From Acidocella sp. (GTDB taxonomy: Bacteria; Pseudomonadota; Alphaproteobacteria; Acetobacterales; Acetobacteraceae): a DNA stretch of 64,000 nucleotides. Within the stretch, counting starts at the first letter, position 1. Each line of letters starts with the position of its first letter. Positions 8,685-17,027 of the stretch are shown in pieces. The stretch is from NCBI RefSeq assembly GCF_027352905.1, contig NZ_DAIEIF010000028.1, positions 1 to 64,000 of the forward strand, given 5' to 3'. Position numbers and translations under genes: made by a program. Under the pieces are notes generated by a model, which had not been told where the DNA came from, made no database searches, and saw only the letters and a program-made list of their open reading frames with translations.

Positions 8685-8827
8685 TCAAGCTTTCAAATTC
8701 CCACACATCAGGAAACCTCACCCGGTTTCAGAGCTGGCCCAGGCGGCGGAGGTGGACACCACGACCCGCACGGGCCGCATGACCCCTGCTGCAAGCCCGA
8801 AACCTGCGGAGGCGGTTTGGCGCCATC

Positions 8828-9263
8828 ATGGCGCTGGACGATGTGTCCCCTCTCCTTGCGCCGCCATGAGATCCTCCCATCGTGGGCGAGAGCGGCTCGG
8901 GAAAATCGACATTGTTGGACGTTCTCTCCGGCCGCATGGAAGCGGAGTCCGGCGAGGTTCTCACGCCAGGCGCTGCGGCTTTCCGTGACGGCGGGGGGCA
9001 ATATCGGCGAGCGGCTCATGGCAGCGGGCAACCGCCATTATGGACATATCCGCGCGACCGCCACCCATTGGCTCCACGCGGTGGAAATTGACCCGTCCCG
9101 CATCGATGACTACCCTCTGTATTTTTCGGGTGGCATGATGCAGCGTTTCCTGCGCGCCATGCCCCGCGGCGCGGCGCTGGTGGGGATTTTTCATGATAAG
9201 TTCGTCCGTGACGCGGCCCCGGACCGGGAACGATGCCTGGAACCGTTGAAAGAGGATGCATGA
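8828..9263 (+). pseudogene. Degraded phnK-phnL fusion remnant (C-P lyase ABC-type subunits)
   Basis: Pieces of one ABC-type ATPase appear in different frames: MALDDVS at 8828, LSLRRHEIL shortly after, then VGESGSGKSTLLDVLSGR (Walker A) in another frame, then GGNIGERLMAAGNRHYGHI through FSGGMMQR in a third. The order and sequence match PhnK. A one-base deletion explains the shift just before the Walker A, and at least one more indel follows it. After SGGMMQR the frame runs straight into RGAALVGIFHDKFVRD, which matches the C-terminus of PhnL, so Walker B of PhnK and most of PhnL have been deleted. The tail still ends in an ATGA overlap with phnM, as in an intact phnL-phnM junction. No function is expected. 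Confidence 0.75.
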
Positions 9264-10378
9264 CGAGTTTTGCCAATGCCCGTCTCGTTCTGCCGGAGGA
9301 GATCCGTGAAGGCGGCCTGACGGTCGAGAACGGGGTTATCACCCAGCTGGAGGCCGCTGACGGTCATGATTGCGAAGGCGATCTCCTCATGCCGGGAATG
9401 ATCGACCTGCATACGGATAATCTTGAACGCCAGGCCCAGCCGCGCTCCAGCGCGCGCTGGCCGTCCCGCTCCGCGCTTTTGATCCATGACGCGCAATGCG
9501 TGGCGGCGGGTATCACCACCGTGTTCGACGCTCTCTGTCTCGGCGATATCGGCTTCGAGAAAGAGCGCAACCAGACTTTCCACGATGGCTATAGGGATCT
9601 GAGCGAAATGCAGCCCAGCGGCGCGCTGAAGGCCGAGCATTTCCTGCATCTGCGTTGTGAACTGCCGGCGGCTGAGATGGCCGCCATGCTGGCGGATGTG
9701 ATCGGCCATCCGCTGGTCAGGCTGATTTCCATCATGGATCACAGCCCCGGCATTGGCGGCCAATACAAGGATGCGGCGCGTTACCGGCGCATGCGCGCGG
9801 CCGAAGGGTTTGGCGAGGACGAGATCGAGACCATGATTCTTGAGCTGACCGCTTCCCGCCAGGCCTATTACCATTCCAACCGCGACTTCGTATTGGCGCG
9901 GGCGAGTGCGCATGGCGTCCCCATCGCCTCGCATGACGACCATAGCGAGACTGATATTCTCCGCAACGAGGCGGATGGCATCTCCATCGCGGAATTTCCC
10001 GTCTCGCTCGCCGCGGCGCGGGAAGCCAAATTACGGGGCATGCGCGTGATCGCGGGCGCTCCGAACATCGTCCGGGGAGGCTCGCATTCCGGCAATGTCG
10101 CGGTGATGGATCTGGTGCGCGAGAGGCTTTTGGATGCCCTGGCTTCGGATTATGTGCCCGCCTCGATGCTGGAGGCCGCCATGAGCATCGCGACGCAAGG
10201 ATGCATGTCTCTGCCGGGCGCGCTGGCGTTGGTGACCTCCGGGCCGGCCGATATCGCCAGGTTGCATGACCGGGGGCGCCTCGTCCCCGGCCAGCGGGGA
10301 GATCTGGTGCAGCTGCGGATGTATGAGGGGTTTCCCGTCATTCGCTCCGTCTGGCGGGAAGGAGTCCGGATCGGCTGA
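9260..10378 (+). CDS. phnM: PhnM, alpha-D-ribose 1-methylphosphonate 5-triphosphate diphosphatase
   Basis: 372 aa amidohydrolase-fold protein, close to the usual PhnM length (about 380). Metal-site motif DLHTDNLERQ lies near residue 45, ASHDDHSETD in the middle and APNIVRGGSHSGN later, all characteristic of PhnM. The start at 9260 is preceded by AGAGG and overlaps the phnL remnant's stop. The enzyme removes pyrophosphate from the triphosphate intermediate of the carbon-phosphorus lyase pathway. The frame is intact, but the neighbouring phnK/phnL are destroyed and phnG-J are absent from this window. It is therefore either a relic or serves genes elsewhere. Confidence 0.88.
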   Translation: MTSFANARLVLPEEIREGGLTVENGVITQLEAADGHDCEGDLLMPGMIDLHTDNLERQAQPRSSARWPSRSALLIHDAQCVAAGITTVFDALCLGDIGFEKERNQTFHDGYRDLSEMQPSGALKAEHFLHLRCELPAAEMAAMLADVIGHPLVRLISIMDHSPGIGGQYKDAARYRRMRAAEGFGEDEIETMILELTASRQAYYHSNRDFVLARASAHGVPIASHDDHSETDILRNEADGISIAEFPVSLAAAREAKLRGMRVIAGAPNIVRGGSHSGNVAVMDLVRERLLDALASDYVPASMLEAAMSIATQGCMSLPGALALVTSGPADIARLHDRGRLVPGQRGDLVQLRMYEGFPVIRSVWREGVRIG

Positions 10379-10386
10379 GTTCGCAT

Positions 10387-10424
10387 GACCGGGCCTTCTA
10401 GACTGGAAATAAGCCCGGTCTTCT
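10387..10424 (+). terminator. Hairpin after phnM
   Basis: GACCGGGC and GCCCGGTC form a perfect 8-bp stem (10387-10394 with 10413-10420) around an 18-nt loop, followed by TTCT. It stands 8 bp after the phnM stop, so a terminator role is likely though the U-run is poor. Confidence 0.5.
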
Positions 10425-10426
10425 AA

Positions 10427-10651
10427 CGTGCAGTCATCATGGCTGGCCATGGGGATACCCGCCTCGCGCGCCGCCGCCGCCAGGCGCCGTTGCGCCGCTT
10501 CCATCGCCGCCTGGGGGATGTTGGCGGCGCGGCGGGCATCCGCGCAAAACGCCTCGTGGCTTTGGCCGGAACGTTCGGCGAATTTCGCCGCTGCCGCCGG
10601 GTTCGCCAGCTTTTTCAAAATGCTCGGCGTATGGTGCCGAAATCGCCTCAT
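10427..10651 (-). pseudogene. Fragment of a second PhnM-like gene, inverted
   Basis: On the minus strand about 75 codons align by eye with the middle of PhnM. The pattern runs KFAERSGQSHEAF, then a helix ending REAGIPMASHDDCTLED, parallel to HGVPIASHDDHSETD in the intact phnM upstream. Nothing of the N-terminal metal site or of the C-terminal third is present, and the frame runs on into a shadow of phnM. It differs clearly from the adjacent phnM, so it is a fragment of a diverged paralogue rather than a recent duplication. Confidence 0.6.
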
Positions 10652-10713
10652 TTCAATCCGGCGATGTCAGCGCTTTCTGCGCCCGCCATCATCCCGGCGC
10701 GGGCTGCGCCTCT

Positions 10714-10783
10714 TAAAGCATTTCCATTCACTCGGTTGATCGAAAACGCTCTAACGTTTTGTCTGGGCGAGCATGTTGTTCTC
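10714..10783. repeat. Dispersed palindromic repeat, copy 1 (partial)
   Basis: Contains AAAGCATTTCCATTCACTCG, then GATCGAAAACGCTCTAACG, then GGCGAGCATGTTGTTCTC. It shares the first hairpin and middle section with copies at 25897 and 55077 but lacks the second hairpin. It lies at the 3' end of sufE, beside the phnM fragment. Confidence 0.65.
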
Positions 10784-10787
10784 ACGC

Positions 10788-11222
10788 TCAGGCGGTTTGC
10801 GCCATCGCATGGATGCGCTCCACCATCGCCGCCACGCCATTGCCCCGGTTGGTCGAGAGCGCCCCGATGAGGCCGAGATCATGAAGAAATTTCGGCGGGG
10901 TGGCGAGAATCTCCGCGCGGCCGCGGCCCGAATAGACACGCAGCACCAGCGCCACCAGCCCGGAGACGATGGCGGCGTCCGATGCGCCGGTGAGCCAGAG
11001 CTTGCCATCCCGCTCCTCCGCCGCCAGCCAGACCTGTGATTGGCAGCCGCGCACCCGGTGCGCCTCGTCCTGCCATGCGGCGGGGTAGGGAGGCAGGGTC
11101 CGCCCTTGTTCGATGATGAATTCGTAGCGGTCCATCCAGTCATCGAACAAGGCGAGCTCCTCCCCGATGGCGGCGATGGCCTCCGCCGCGCTCGTCTCGC
11201 GCGGTATGTAGAATTCCGTCAT
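10788..11222 (-). CDS. sufE: SufE-like sulfur acceptor
   Basis: 144 aa, the size of SufE. The sulfur-accepting Cys60 lies in RVRGCQSQVWL, the family's invariant motif. SufE takes persulfide sulfur from SufS and passes it to the SufBCD scaffold for Fe-S assembly in the cytoplasm. No other suf gene is in the window. Its start overlaps the stop of the upstream corA by 4 bp (ATGA), so the two are probably co-transcribed. Confidence 0.93.
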   Translation of the reverse strand: MTEFYIPRETSAAEAIAAIGEELALFDDWMDRYEFIIEQGRTLPPYPAAWQDEAHRVRGCQSQVWLAAEERDGKLWLTGASDAAIVSGLVALVLRVYSGRGRAEILATPPKFLHDLGLIGALSTNRGNGVAAMVERIHAMAQTA

Positions 11223-12181
11223 ATCCAGCCTCTTTTGCGGAACCAGAGCAGCGGGGCGATGGCCGATACGACCATCACGCCCCAGGCATAGGCATAGCCA
11301 AATTTCCAGCTCAACTCGGGGATATTCTTGAAGTTCATTCCGTAAATTCCTGCGATCAGCGTCGGCGGTATGCCGACGATGGACACGACGGTGAGAACCT
11401 TGATGAGGCTGTTCTGCGCGATATTGATAAGTCCCAGCGTCGTATCCAGCAGAAACTGCACCTTATCCGTGAGGTGGGTGGAGAACTCGTTCAGCGAGGA
11501 CACGTCCTTCTGAATGGATTTAAGCCGCTCGCGCACCGTTTTCGGCATCCATTCGACGGCGCTGATCGCATAAGGCGCGATGCGGGCGACGCCGAGCTGC
11601 GAATCGCGAAGATAGGAGATCGTATCGTAATCCTGCCCCAGCTTCACGAGCAGCGCCTGCAATTCACGCTCCGCGTTGCGGGCCCCGTTGCGGCTGCCGA
11701 ACCGGTGGTGAAAAATCCGGTGGCTCAATTCGTCCAGCTCCTCGCGCAGCCGTTCCAGCGCGTCCGCCAGCCGGTCGACAATCCCCTCCAACAGTCCCGA
11801 AAAAATATCCGCGCTGGCGAGCTGGCCCTCGGGCGGAGCGGAAGCGGAGAATTGGGTGAACAGCGTGCTGGGGGCGAAGCGTATGGTCACGAGATATTTG
11901 GGGGAGAGGACGAAACCGCATACCCCGTCCTCGACGCTATCCGGGAGGCGCACCACCACCGGCAGGGAAAGAGTGAGGATATCGCCCTTCACGGAGAGGC
12001 GCGAGGAGGTTTCGATCTCCGCCAGCTCCGCGTGATGGGGCAGGGGAAAGCCGGTGATGCGGGTGACGAGGGCATATTCCTCGGGCGCTGGCGTCTCGAG
12101 GTCGAACCAGATCGCCTCGCTCGCCTTCTCGGGGGGGAGGCAGTGCAGATGCCCATCTTGGCAGGCATAGGCTTTTAGCAT
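11219..12181 (-). CDS. CorA/ZntB-family divalent cation transporter
   Basis: 320 aa. A long acidic and helical cytoplasmic domain (1-255) precedes two C-terminal membrane helices. The signature GMN sits at residues 281-283 (IYGMNFKNIPEL) and the protein ends in basic FRKRGWI, as in CorA. The loop after GMN is FKNIPEL rather than the classic MPEL, which makes Mg2+ versus Zn2+ or Co2+ selectivity uncertain. Family members are pentameric inner-membrane channels. It is translationally coupled to sufE downstream. Confidence 0.88.
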   Translation of the reverse strand: MLKAYACQDGHLHCLPPEKASEAIWFDLETPAPEEYALVTRITGFPLPHHAELAEIETSSRLSVKGDILTLSLPVVVRLPDSVEDGVCGFVLSPKYLVTIRFAPSTLFTQFSASAPPEGQLASADIFSGLLEGIVDRLADALERLREELDELSHRIFHHRFGSRNGARNAERELQALLVKLGQDYDTISYLRDSQLGVARIAPYAISAVEWMPKTVRERLKSIQKDVSSLNEFSTHLTDKVQFLLDTTLGLINIAQNSLIKVLTVVSIVGIPPTLIAGIYGMNFKNIPELSWKFGYAYAWGVMVVSAIAPLLWFRKRGWI

Positions 12182-12244
12182 TTCCGCTCCCCTCCGTCCG
12201 GGCCAGCCATATCAGCGGCGCGGGCGCGGGCCAAGCCGGGCGGC

Positions 12245-13330
12245 TCAGCCCGGCCCCAGCAGGCGGCCGAGCACGCGGGCGGTGTAATCCACCACCGGGA
12301 TGATGCGGCCGTAATTGATACGGGTCGGGCCGATCACGCCGATGGCGCCGACGATCCGGTCCTGGGCGTTGCGCGCGGGGGCGACGATCATCGAGATGCC
12401 GGCGGTGCCGAACAGCCCGGATTCCGCGCCGATGAAAATTCGCACCCCGTCGGATTCCTCGGCGAGTTCGAGCAGTTTGAGCAGGGTTTCCTCGGTCTCC
12501 AGCCGCTTGAACAGCGCCTGGATCGCGCTCAGCTTCTCCAGCTGGTCGATATCCTCCAGCAGCCGCCCTTGCCCCCGCAAGATCAGCGAGCTGGAGCGGC
12601 CCTCCCCCCGTCCGGCATGGCCCCAGGTGGCGAGCCCGGCCTCGACCACGGCGCTGGTCAGCTCGTCCAGGGCCGAGCGGTCGGCGGCGAGCTCCGCGCT
12701 TACGCGGCGGCGCAATTCCGCCAGGGTTTGGCCGGAGAGCCGGGCATTGAGGAAATTACTGGCCTGTTGCAGGGCGCTGGGCGGCAGGCCGGGCGGGGTT
12801 TCGATGATGCGGTTTTCCACCTGCCCGTCCGCGGCCACCAGCACCACCAGCGCCCGGCCGGGGGAAAGCGGCACGAATTCCACATGCTTCACCGGCCCGT
12901 CGCCCTTGGGCGCCAGCACCAGCCCGGCGGCGGCGGAAAGGCCGGAAAGCAGGGAGGAGGCTTCCGTCAGGGTTTCCTGCAGGGAGCGCCCGGCGCGGGC
13001 CAAGGCCAGGTTGATGTTGAGCCGCTCCTCCTCCGATAATTCGCCAAATTGCAGCAGCCCGTCGACAAAAAGGCGCAGGCCGCGCTCCGTCGGCAGCCGC
13101 CCGGCGGAGGTATGGGGTGAAAACAGCAGCCCGGCCTCGGTCAGATCCGCCATCACGTTGCGGATGGTGGCGGGGGAGAGTTTTTGCGGCAGCAGGCGGG
13201 AGAGCGTCCGGCTGCCCACCGGCTCGCCGGTTTCCACATATTGCTCCACGATCTCGCGCAGCACGGCGGCGGAGCGGATATCGAGCCCCGGCGGCAGGCG
13301 CTGGGGCGCGGATTTCGGTCTATGGTCCAT
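12245..13330 (-). CDS. hrcA: HrcA, heat-inducible transcription repressor
   Basis: 361 aa. The N-terminal winged helix includes LREIVEQYVETGEPVGSRTL and SPATIRNVMADL, both near-universal in HrcA. The C-terminal half carries the GAF-like region ending IGVIGPTRINYGRIIPVVDY. HrcA binds CIRCE elements to repress groESL and related heat-shock genes, and its folding depends on GroEL. The start at 13330 (ATG) is preferred over an upstream GTG at 13354. It is divergent from rph, an arrangement common in alphaproteobacteria. No CIRCE element is visible in the short shared promoter region. Confidence 0.93.
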   Translation of the reverse strand: MDHRPKSAPQRLPPGLDIRSAAVLREIVEQYVETGEPVGSRTLSRLLPQKLSPATIRNVMADLTEAGLLFSPHTSAGRLPTERGLRLFVDGLLQFGELSEEERLNINLALARAGRSLQETLTEASSLLSGLSAAAGLVLAPKGDGPVKHVEFVPLSPGRALVVLVAADGQVENRIIETPPGLPPSALQQASNFLNARLSGQTLAELRRRVSAELAADRSALDELTSAVVEAGLATWGHAGRGEGRSSSLILRGQGRLLEDIDQLEKLSAIQALFKRLETEETLLKLLELAEESDGVRIFIGAESGLFGTAGISMIVAPARNAQDRIVGAIGVIGPTRINYGRIIPVVDYTARVLGRLLGPG

Positions 13331-13381
13331 TTGGCGTTGCTCGGATAATAGCACCTCAAACAGGTATTGGAGTATATAAGT

Positions 13382-14095
13382 ATGCGGCCCTCAGGCAGAG
13401 AATTCAACGCGCTGCGCCCGGTTTCCATCGAGACCGGCATTTCCCGCCATGCCGAGGGCTCGGCGATCATCCGTATGGGCGATACCGAGGTGCTGTGCAC
13501 CGCCAGCGTGGAGGGCAAGGTGCCGCCCTTCATGCGCGGCCAGGGCGAGGGTTGGGTGACGGCGGAATACGGCATGCTGCCCCGCGCCACCCATACGCGC
13601 GGCGACCGTGAGGCGGCGCGCGGCAAGCAATCCGGCCGCACCCAGGAGATTCAGCGTCTCATCGGCCGCAGCCTGCGCGCGGTGGTGGACCGCAAGGCGA
13701 TGGGCGAGATCACCATCACCCTGGATTGTGACGTGCTGAACGCCGATGGCGGCACGCGCTGCGCCTCCATCACCGGCGCCTATGTCGCCCTGGCCCTCGC
13801 CTTCCGCAAGCTGCGCGCGGCGAATGTCATCAAGGCGATGCCGCTGAGCGGCCAGGTGGCGGCGGTCTCCTGCGGCATCTTTCAGGGCCAGCCCGTCCTC
13901 GACCTCGATTATGCCGAGGATTCCGCCGCCGATGCCGACGCGAATTTCATCCTCACGCAAAGCGGGGGTATCGTCGAAATCCAGGCGACGGCGGAAAAAT
14001 CCACCTTCGACGAGGCTGCCTTCAACGCCCTGCTCGGCCTGGCGCGCAAGGGCGTCGCGGAATTGTTCGCCGCCCAGAAAAAGGCGCTGGGTTGA
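13382..14095 (+). CDS. rph: Ribonuclease PH
   Basis: 237 aa, normal length. MRPSGRE at the start, [20 protein letters not shown], and [19 protein letters not shown] are canonical RNase PH motifs. [15 protein letters not shown] holds the phosphate- and RNA-binding residues. It trims tRNA 3' ends phosphorolytically. The ATG at 13382 has GGAG about 11 nt upstream; a TTG in the same frame at 13367 is rejected. It is followed after 10 bp by ispD. Confidence 0.95.
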   Translation: MRPSGREFNALRPVSIETGISRHAEGSAIIRMGDTEVLCTASVEGKVPPFMRGQGEGWVTAEYGMLPRATHTRGDREAARGKQSGRTQEIQRLIGRSLRAVVDRKAMGEITITLDCDVLNADGGTRCASITGAYVALALAFRKLRAANVIKAMPLSGQVAAVSCGIFQGQPVLDLDYAEDSAADADANFILTQSGGIVEIQATAEKSTFDEAAFNALLGLARKGVAELFAAQKKALG

Positions 14096-14105
14096 GCGCG
14101 GCGGC

Positions 14106-14786
14106 GTGAATATTGGCTTGATCGTCGCGGCGGGGCGCGGCTACCGGCTGGGCGGGCCGCTGCCCAAGCAATATCTGCCGCTGGCGGGCCGGCCCGTCCT
14201 TCGCCATACCATCGCGGCCCTCACCCGCCACCCGGCCATCGGCGCGGTGCAAGTGCTGATCCATCCCGATGACCAGGCGCTCTACGCGGAGGCCGCCGCC
14301 GGGTTGGAGAAGCTGCTGCCGGTCCGCTTCGGCGGCGCGGAGCGCCAGGATTCGGTGCGGTTGGGGCTGGAGGCCATCGCGGCGCTGCAGCCGCAGGCGG
14401 TGCTGATCCATGACGCCGTTCGCCCCTTCATCGCGCCCGAGACCATTTCCGCCGTGCTGGCGGCGCTGGCGCGCGGACCCGCCGCCATCGTGGGCGTGCC
14501 ACTGGCCGATACGCTGAAGCGGGTGGAGAACGGCGCGGTGACCGGCACGGTGAGCCGGGCCGGGCTGTGGCGGGCGCAAACCCCGCAAGGCTTCCGCTTC
14601 GCGGAGATTTTGCGGGCGCACCGCCACGCGGCGGCCAGCGCTCCGGCCATCCAATTCACCGATGACGCGATGGTGGCCGAACATGCCGGGTTGCGGGTGG
14701 AGATGGTGGCGGGCTCGGAGGATAATTTCAAAATCACCACCGCCGCTGATCTGGCCCGGGCGGAGGCGATGCTGCTGCAAGACTGA
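14106..14786 (+). CDS. ispD: IspD, 2-C-methyl-D-erythritol 4-phosphate cytidylyltransferase
   Basis: 226 aa with a GTG start. Nucleotide-binding AAGRGYRLGGPLPKQYLPL (Gly-rich loop plus Lys), IHDAVRPF, and FTDDAMVAE are IspD motifs. The enzyme makes CDP-ME in the MEP isoprenoid pathway. In many alphaproteobacteria ispD is fused to ispF, but here it is a single-domain protein and no ispF follows. No strong ribosome site precedes the GTG, so translation probably depends on coupling with rph 10 bp upstream. Confidence 0.92.
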   Translation: MNIGLIVAAGRGYRLGGPLPKQYLPLAGRPVLRHTIAALTRHPAIGAVQVLIHPDDQALYAEAAAGLEKLLPVRFGGAERQDSVRLGLEAIAALQPQAVLIHDAVRPFIAPETISAVLAALARGPAAIVGVPLADTLKRVENGAVTGTVSRAGLWRAQTPQGFRFAEILRAHRHAAASAPAIQFTDDAMVAEHAGLRVEMVAGSEDNFKITTAADLARAEAMLLQD

Positions 14787-14802
14787 ACCGGAGACATTGC
14801 CC

Positions 14803-15519
14803 ATGCTGTCCATGCTGCCCAGGCCCGCCGCTCTCGCCCTCATCATCTCGGTATTCGCCTCGCCCGCCGCCGCCCAGACGGTGCTGACCCTCGGCGCGGA
14901 GGGCACCGCCCTGGCCACGCCGGACGAGGCGGTGGCGCAATTCCTCGTCCAGGCGGAGAGGCCGGATGCCGCCAGCGCCCAGGCGGCGGTGAACCAGGCC
15001 GTCAGCGAGGCCATCGCCGCGGCGCGGTCCGTGCCCGGCGTGGTGGTCACCACCGGCGGCTATGATAGTTTTTCCTCCCGCGCGGATAACGGAGCCAAGC
15101 CGCAATTCACGGCGCAGCAAAACCTGACCCTCACCCAGCCCGCAACGGAAGGCGTGCCCGGCCCCGCCTTCGCCGCTCTCCTGGGCCGGCTGCAGGCGGC
15201 GGGCTTGCTGCTCAACGGCCTGCGGGGCGATCTCTCTCCGGCCGGGCGGGTGCGGGCGCGCGACGAGGCGATAAAGGACGCGCTGGCGCAATTGCGGGCG
15301 GAGGCCGGGGTGGTGGCCGAGGCTCTGCACAAGCCGGTCACTGCCCTCAAGACGCTGACGGTGAACGCCGATGGCGGCGGCCCCCCGCCCATGCCGATGA
15401 TGAAGGCGCTCGCCGCCGCGCCCGCGCCGCAATCGGCGCCGGATCAGATCACGATCACCGCCAGTGTCAGCGCCGAGATCGTGCTGGGCGGGACGCAAAA
15501 ACAGCAAGGCGGGACATAA
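14803..15519 (+). CDS. SIMPL-domain (DUF541) exported protein
   Basis: 238 aa. A Sec signal peptide (about residues 1-24, ending SPAAAQ) is followed by a SIMPL/DUF541 domain recognisable by its start (LTLGAEGTALATPDEAVAQF), the central DLSP and the C-terminal ITITASVSAEIVL strand. Members are periplasmic proteins of poorly defined function (for example YggE in oxidative stress and BP26 in Brucella). GGAG precedes the ATG by about 10 nt. It follows ispD closely and ends before a hairpin. Confidence 0.8.
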   Translation: MLSMLPRPAALALIISVFASPAAAQTVLTLGAEGTALATPDEAVAQFLVQAERPDAASAQAAVNQAVSEAIAAARSVPGVVVTTGGYDSFSSRADNGAKPQFTAQQNLTLTQPATEGVPGPAFAALLGRLQAAGLLLNGLRGDLSPAGRVRARDEAIKDALAQLRAEAGVVAEALHKPVTALKTLTVNADGGGPPPMPMMKALAAAPAPQSAPDQITITASVSAEIVLGGTQKQQGGT

Positions 15520-15521
15520 AA

Positions 15522-15545
15522 ATGGCCGGGACATTGCCCGGCCAT
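15522..15545. terminator. Convergent hairpin between SIMPL gene and cyd operon
   Basis: ATGGCCGGG-ACATTG-CCCGGCCAT, a perfect 9-bp stem beginning 2 bp after the SIMPL stop and ending 25 bp before the end of the last cyd ORF on the other strand. It is preceded by AAAA, which reads as UUUU after the stem on the minus strand, so it fits best as terminator of the cyd transcript. Confidence 0.6.
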
Positions 15546-15570
15546 TGACGTTAGAACGCCCGCTCGCGCC

Positions 15571-15669
15571 TCAGGGAAACCGCTTCCGCGTGTAAACATA
15601 GGCGAGGTAGCAGAGCCCCAGATAGAGGAAGGGGATGAAGAAAATCAGACTTTCCAGTTCCGCCGGCAT
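15571..15669 (-). CDS. 32-aa membrane ORF at the end of the cyd operon
   Basis: ATG start overlaps the cydX stop by one base (TGATG) and the frame runs 32 codons to TGA. The peptide has one hydrophobic helix (residues about 8-26, LIFFIPFLYLGLCYLAYVY) with acidic N-terminus (PAELES) and basic C-terminus (TRKRF), giving a clear single-pass, positive-inside topology. Bacterial bd oxidases carry small single-helix subunits (CydX, and CydH/Y in E. coli); this ORF's place directly after cydX suggests an additional small subunit or assembly factor. It does not resemble E. coli CydH by eye. Existence is supported by coupling, topology and a hairpin 26 bp beyond its stop. Confidence 0.65.
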   Translation of the reverse strand: MPAELESLIFFIPFLYLGLCYLAYVYTRKRFP

Positions 15670-15860
15670 CAGACCTCTCCATTTCCGTTCTGGCGCTGAT
15701 TGTCGAGCATGATCGCGCCGCACGCGGCGATCAGCACGATCATCACCGTGCCCACCATCCAGGCGAAGTACCAGGGGCCGTAATCCCCGGCCACCACCGC
15801 CAGCAGCAGCGCCAGGCAGAGCACGAGAAACAGGCCGATAAAGGTGAAAGTTTTACCCAT
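15669..15860 (-). CDS. cydX: CydX-like small subunit of cytochrome bd oxidase
   Basis: 63 aa. The second half has the CydX/YbgT signature GPWYFAWMVGTVMIVLIAACG. An additional N-terminal helix (about residues 5-25) makes it longer than the 37-aa E. coli protein. It starts 12 bp after cydB. CydX binds CydA and stabilises the haem groups. The two-helix form is unusual and could reflect fusion of a small upstream helix. Confidence 0.8.
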   Translation of the reverse strand: MGKTFTFIGLFLVLCLALLLAVVAGDYGPWYFAWMVGTVMIVLIAACGAIMLDNQRQNGNGEV

Positions 15861-15872
15861 TTGCGTGGCTCC

Positions 15873-17012
15873 TTAATAGCCGTGATCGTCGTGGGTCACG
15901 TAATCCATCTTCACCTTGCCGCGCATCACATAGAAGCACCATGAGGTGTAGCAGATGATGATGGGCGTGAAGACCAGGGCGAAGAGCAGCATCCAGCCGA
16001 GATTATAGGCGCTGCCCGAAGCGTTCCAGACCGTGAGGCTCTGGCTGGGATTGGTGGTGGAGGGCATGAGGAAGGGGAACATGGAGGCGCCGGTGGTGAA
16101 AATCGCCCCCACCCAGCCGATCGCGCCCAGCCACCAGGCGATCACCGGTTTGCGCGCCGCGTTCATCAGCACCGCGCCCAGCATGCCGACCACGCCGAGG
16201 AGCGGCAATGCCCAGAGCAGGGGGTAGGCGGCGTAATTATGCATCCAGGCTCCCACCACCGGCGCGACGCTCTGGCCGGTGAGGGGGGTGGCCGGCGCGC
16301 CGGGATTCACCGGCGCGGTCATGGCGAAGCCTTTGAGATGCGCGACCCAGAAGCCGCCGACGATGAACAGCGCCACGCCAATGATGCCGCCCCAGATGGC
16401 GGCGGCGCGGGCGCGGCTGAAAATCGGCTCCTCGCCGCGCAGCATCAGCATGGTGCCGCCCTGCTGGATGGAGAGCGCCAGCGACATCACCCCGCACAAC
16501 AGGGCGAAGGGGTTTAGCAGATAGAAGATGAACGATTCATCCTGATAATATTGCCCGGTCCAGTCGTAATGATAGCCGACCCCCTGCATGACATTGCCGA
16601 AGGCGGCGCCATAGACGATCATCGGCAGCGCGCCCGAGATCAGGAAGGCCCAGTCCCAGGTGGCGCGCCATTTGCCCGTCTCCACCTTCGAGCGGTACTC
16701 GAAGGCCACGGGGCGCATGATCATGCTGAACAGCAGCAGGATCATCACCACGTAAAAGACCGAGAAGGAGGTGGCGTAGAGGGTGGGGAAGGCGGCGAAG
16801 ATCGCGCCGCCGCCCAGGATGAACCACACCTGGTTACCGTCCCAATGCGGGCCGATGATGTTGAGCGCGACGCGGCGCTCGGCATCGGTCTTGCCGACAA
16901 AGCGCAGCAAGGTGCCCACTCCCATATCCATCCCCACCATCACGGCGAGGCCGGAGAGCAGCACACCGAGCAGCACCGCCCAGACGAGTTTCAGAATTAC
17001 ATAAACTTCCAT
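15873..17012 (-). CDS. cydB: Cytochrome bd ubiquinol oxidase subunit II
   Basis: 379 aa with eight to nine membrane helices. VGMDMGVGTLLRFV, PHWDGNQVWFILGGGA (conserved GNQVW motif) and SMFPFLMPSTTNPSQSLTVWNAS are hallmark CydB segments. CydB pairs with CydA in the quinol oxidase that reduces oxygen to water with high affinity or cyanide resistance. It lies 15 bp after cydA. Confidence 0.95.
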   Translation of the reverse strand: MEVYVILKLVWAVLLGVLLSGLAVMVGMDMGVGTLLRFVGKTDAERRVALNIIGPHWDGNQVWFILGGGAIFAAFPTLYATSFSVFYVVMILLLFSMIMRPVAFEYRSKVETGKWRATWDWAFLISGALPMIVYGAAFGNVMQGVGYHYDWTGQYYQDESFIFYLLNPFALLCGVMSLALSIQQGGTMLMLRGEEPIFSRARAAAIWGGIIGVALFIVGGFWVAHLKGFAMTAPVNPGAPATPLTGQSVAPVVGAWMHNYAAYPLLWALPLLGVVGMLGAVLMNAARKPVIAWWLGAIGWVGAIFTTGASMFPFLMPSTTNPSQSLTVWNASGSAYNLGWMLLFALVFTPIIICYTSWCFYVMRGKVKMDYVTHDDHGY

Positions 17013-17027
17013 AGGACGGGGCTCCTA

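Noticed and set aside
8673-9263. 196-codon open frame as an intact gene
   Set aside because: It begins inside the tRNA 3' end and its first 100 codons are low-complexity. Only its second half matches PhnK and PhnL, whose other parts lie in different frames.
10428-10739. Plus-strand ORF of 103 codons
   Set aside because: Ala/Arg-rich shadow; the minus strand of the same stretch matches PhnM.
8609-10783. Genomic island integrated at tRNA-Lys
   Set aside because: No integrase, no repeated tRNA 3' end, and composition stays GC-rich. The phosphonate remnants look like decay in place.
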